Of a stretch of DNA of 6,798 nucleotides, positions 6,751 to 6,798 are shown piece after piece. The stretch is taken from the NCBI GenBank assembly GCA_964569385.1, contig CAZMUM010000076.1:1-6798 (forward strand), read 5' to 3'. Within the stretch, counting starts at the first letter, position 1, and each line of letters opens with the position of its first letter. The translations under genes and the position numbers were made by a program. The notes below the pieces were generated by a model, which worked only from the letters and a program-made list of their open reading frames with translations, did no database searches and was not told the origin of the DNA. This DNA is from JAADHX01 sp964569385. Lineage in GTDB: Bacteria > Actinomycetota > Acidimicrobiia > Acidimicrobiales > Poriferisodalaceae.

Positions 6751-6754
6751 CGCC
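6735..6754. terminator. Hairpin downstream of soxG, possible terminator
   Basis: GGCGCA (6735-6740) pairs with TGCGCC (6749-6754) around an 8-base loop. There is no T-run after it, so it is not a textbook intrinsic terminator, though many actinobacterial terminators lack one. A competing stem, GCGGTT (6744-6749) with AACCGC (6757-6762), overlaps it. It lies 53 bases past the soxG stop, where an operon end could be expected. Confidence 0.3.
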
Positions 6755-6798
6755 AAAACCGCTCTCGGCGCGAAACATCGGGTGTACAGCCACTACGA

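Noticed and set aside
6479..6793. 104-codon minus-strand open frame over the end of soxG and the 3' region
   Set aside because: Most of it is antisense to soxG, and its N-terminal part shows no recognisable motif or clear start signal.
6782..6798. Possible GTG start of a new gene at the right edge
   Set aside because: Only five codons are visible, with no Shine-Dalgarno, so nothing supports it.
1..6798. CRISPR arrays, tRNA or rRNA genes, insertion sequences, phage or defence genes
   Set aside because: No arrayed repeats, tRNA-like cloverleaf, transposase or terminal inverted repeats were seen on either strand; the window is almost fully used by ordinary genes.

Overview
The window carries a complete operon for heterotetrameric sarcosine oxidase, in the order soxB-soxD-soxA-soxG on the + strand. 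A divergent LysR-type regulator gene lies immediately upstream. The moderately high GC content, GTG starts at soxA and soxG, and the style of the Sox proteins suggest an actinobacterium, perhaps an Acidimicrobiia-like lineage. No rRNA or housekeeping marker is present, so this placement is an inference of low certainty.

Layout. Positions 1-186 (- strand) hold the N-terminal part of a Nudix hydrolase that runs off the left edge. A 35-base gap separates it from a divergent two-helix membrane protein of the DUF3592 type (222-782, +). That gene ends tail to tail with the LysR-type regulator gene (779-1675, -); the two stop codons share the bases CTAG. A 43-base gap (1676-1718) separates the regulator from soxB. 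It holds a perfect 7-1-7 palindrome reaching into the regulator's start codon, and a second imperfect copy. Then follow soxB (1719-3038), soxD (3038-3298), soxA (3295-6147) and soxG (6140-6682), each overlapping the next by 1 to 8 bases. The last 116 bases hold no supported gene, only small repeats and a possible terminator hairpin.

How the genes work together. By family knowledge, the SoxBDAG complex demethylates sarcosine to glycine. Electrons pass from the covalent FMN/FAD centre of the beta subunit to oxygen, giving H2O2. The methyl carbon is handed to tetrahydrofolate on the GcvT-like domain of SoxA, giving 5,10-methylene-THF. The regulator probably controls this operon and its own gene from the shared gap. 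Common partners such as glyA, purU, folD or a catalase are not in the window.

No previously undescribed system was found; this is a recognisable catabolic operon. Points worth a second look are a Cys4-type zinc site in SoxD where relatives have Cys3-His, the operator-like palindrome over the lysR start, and a BFD-like segment in SoxA that has lost its cysteines.
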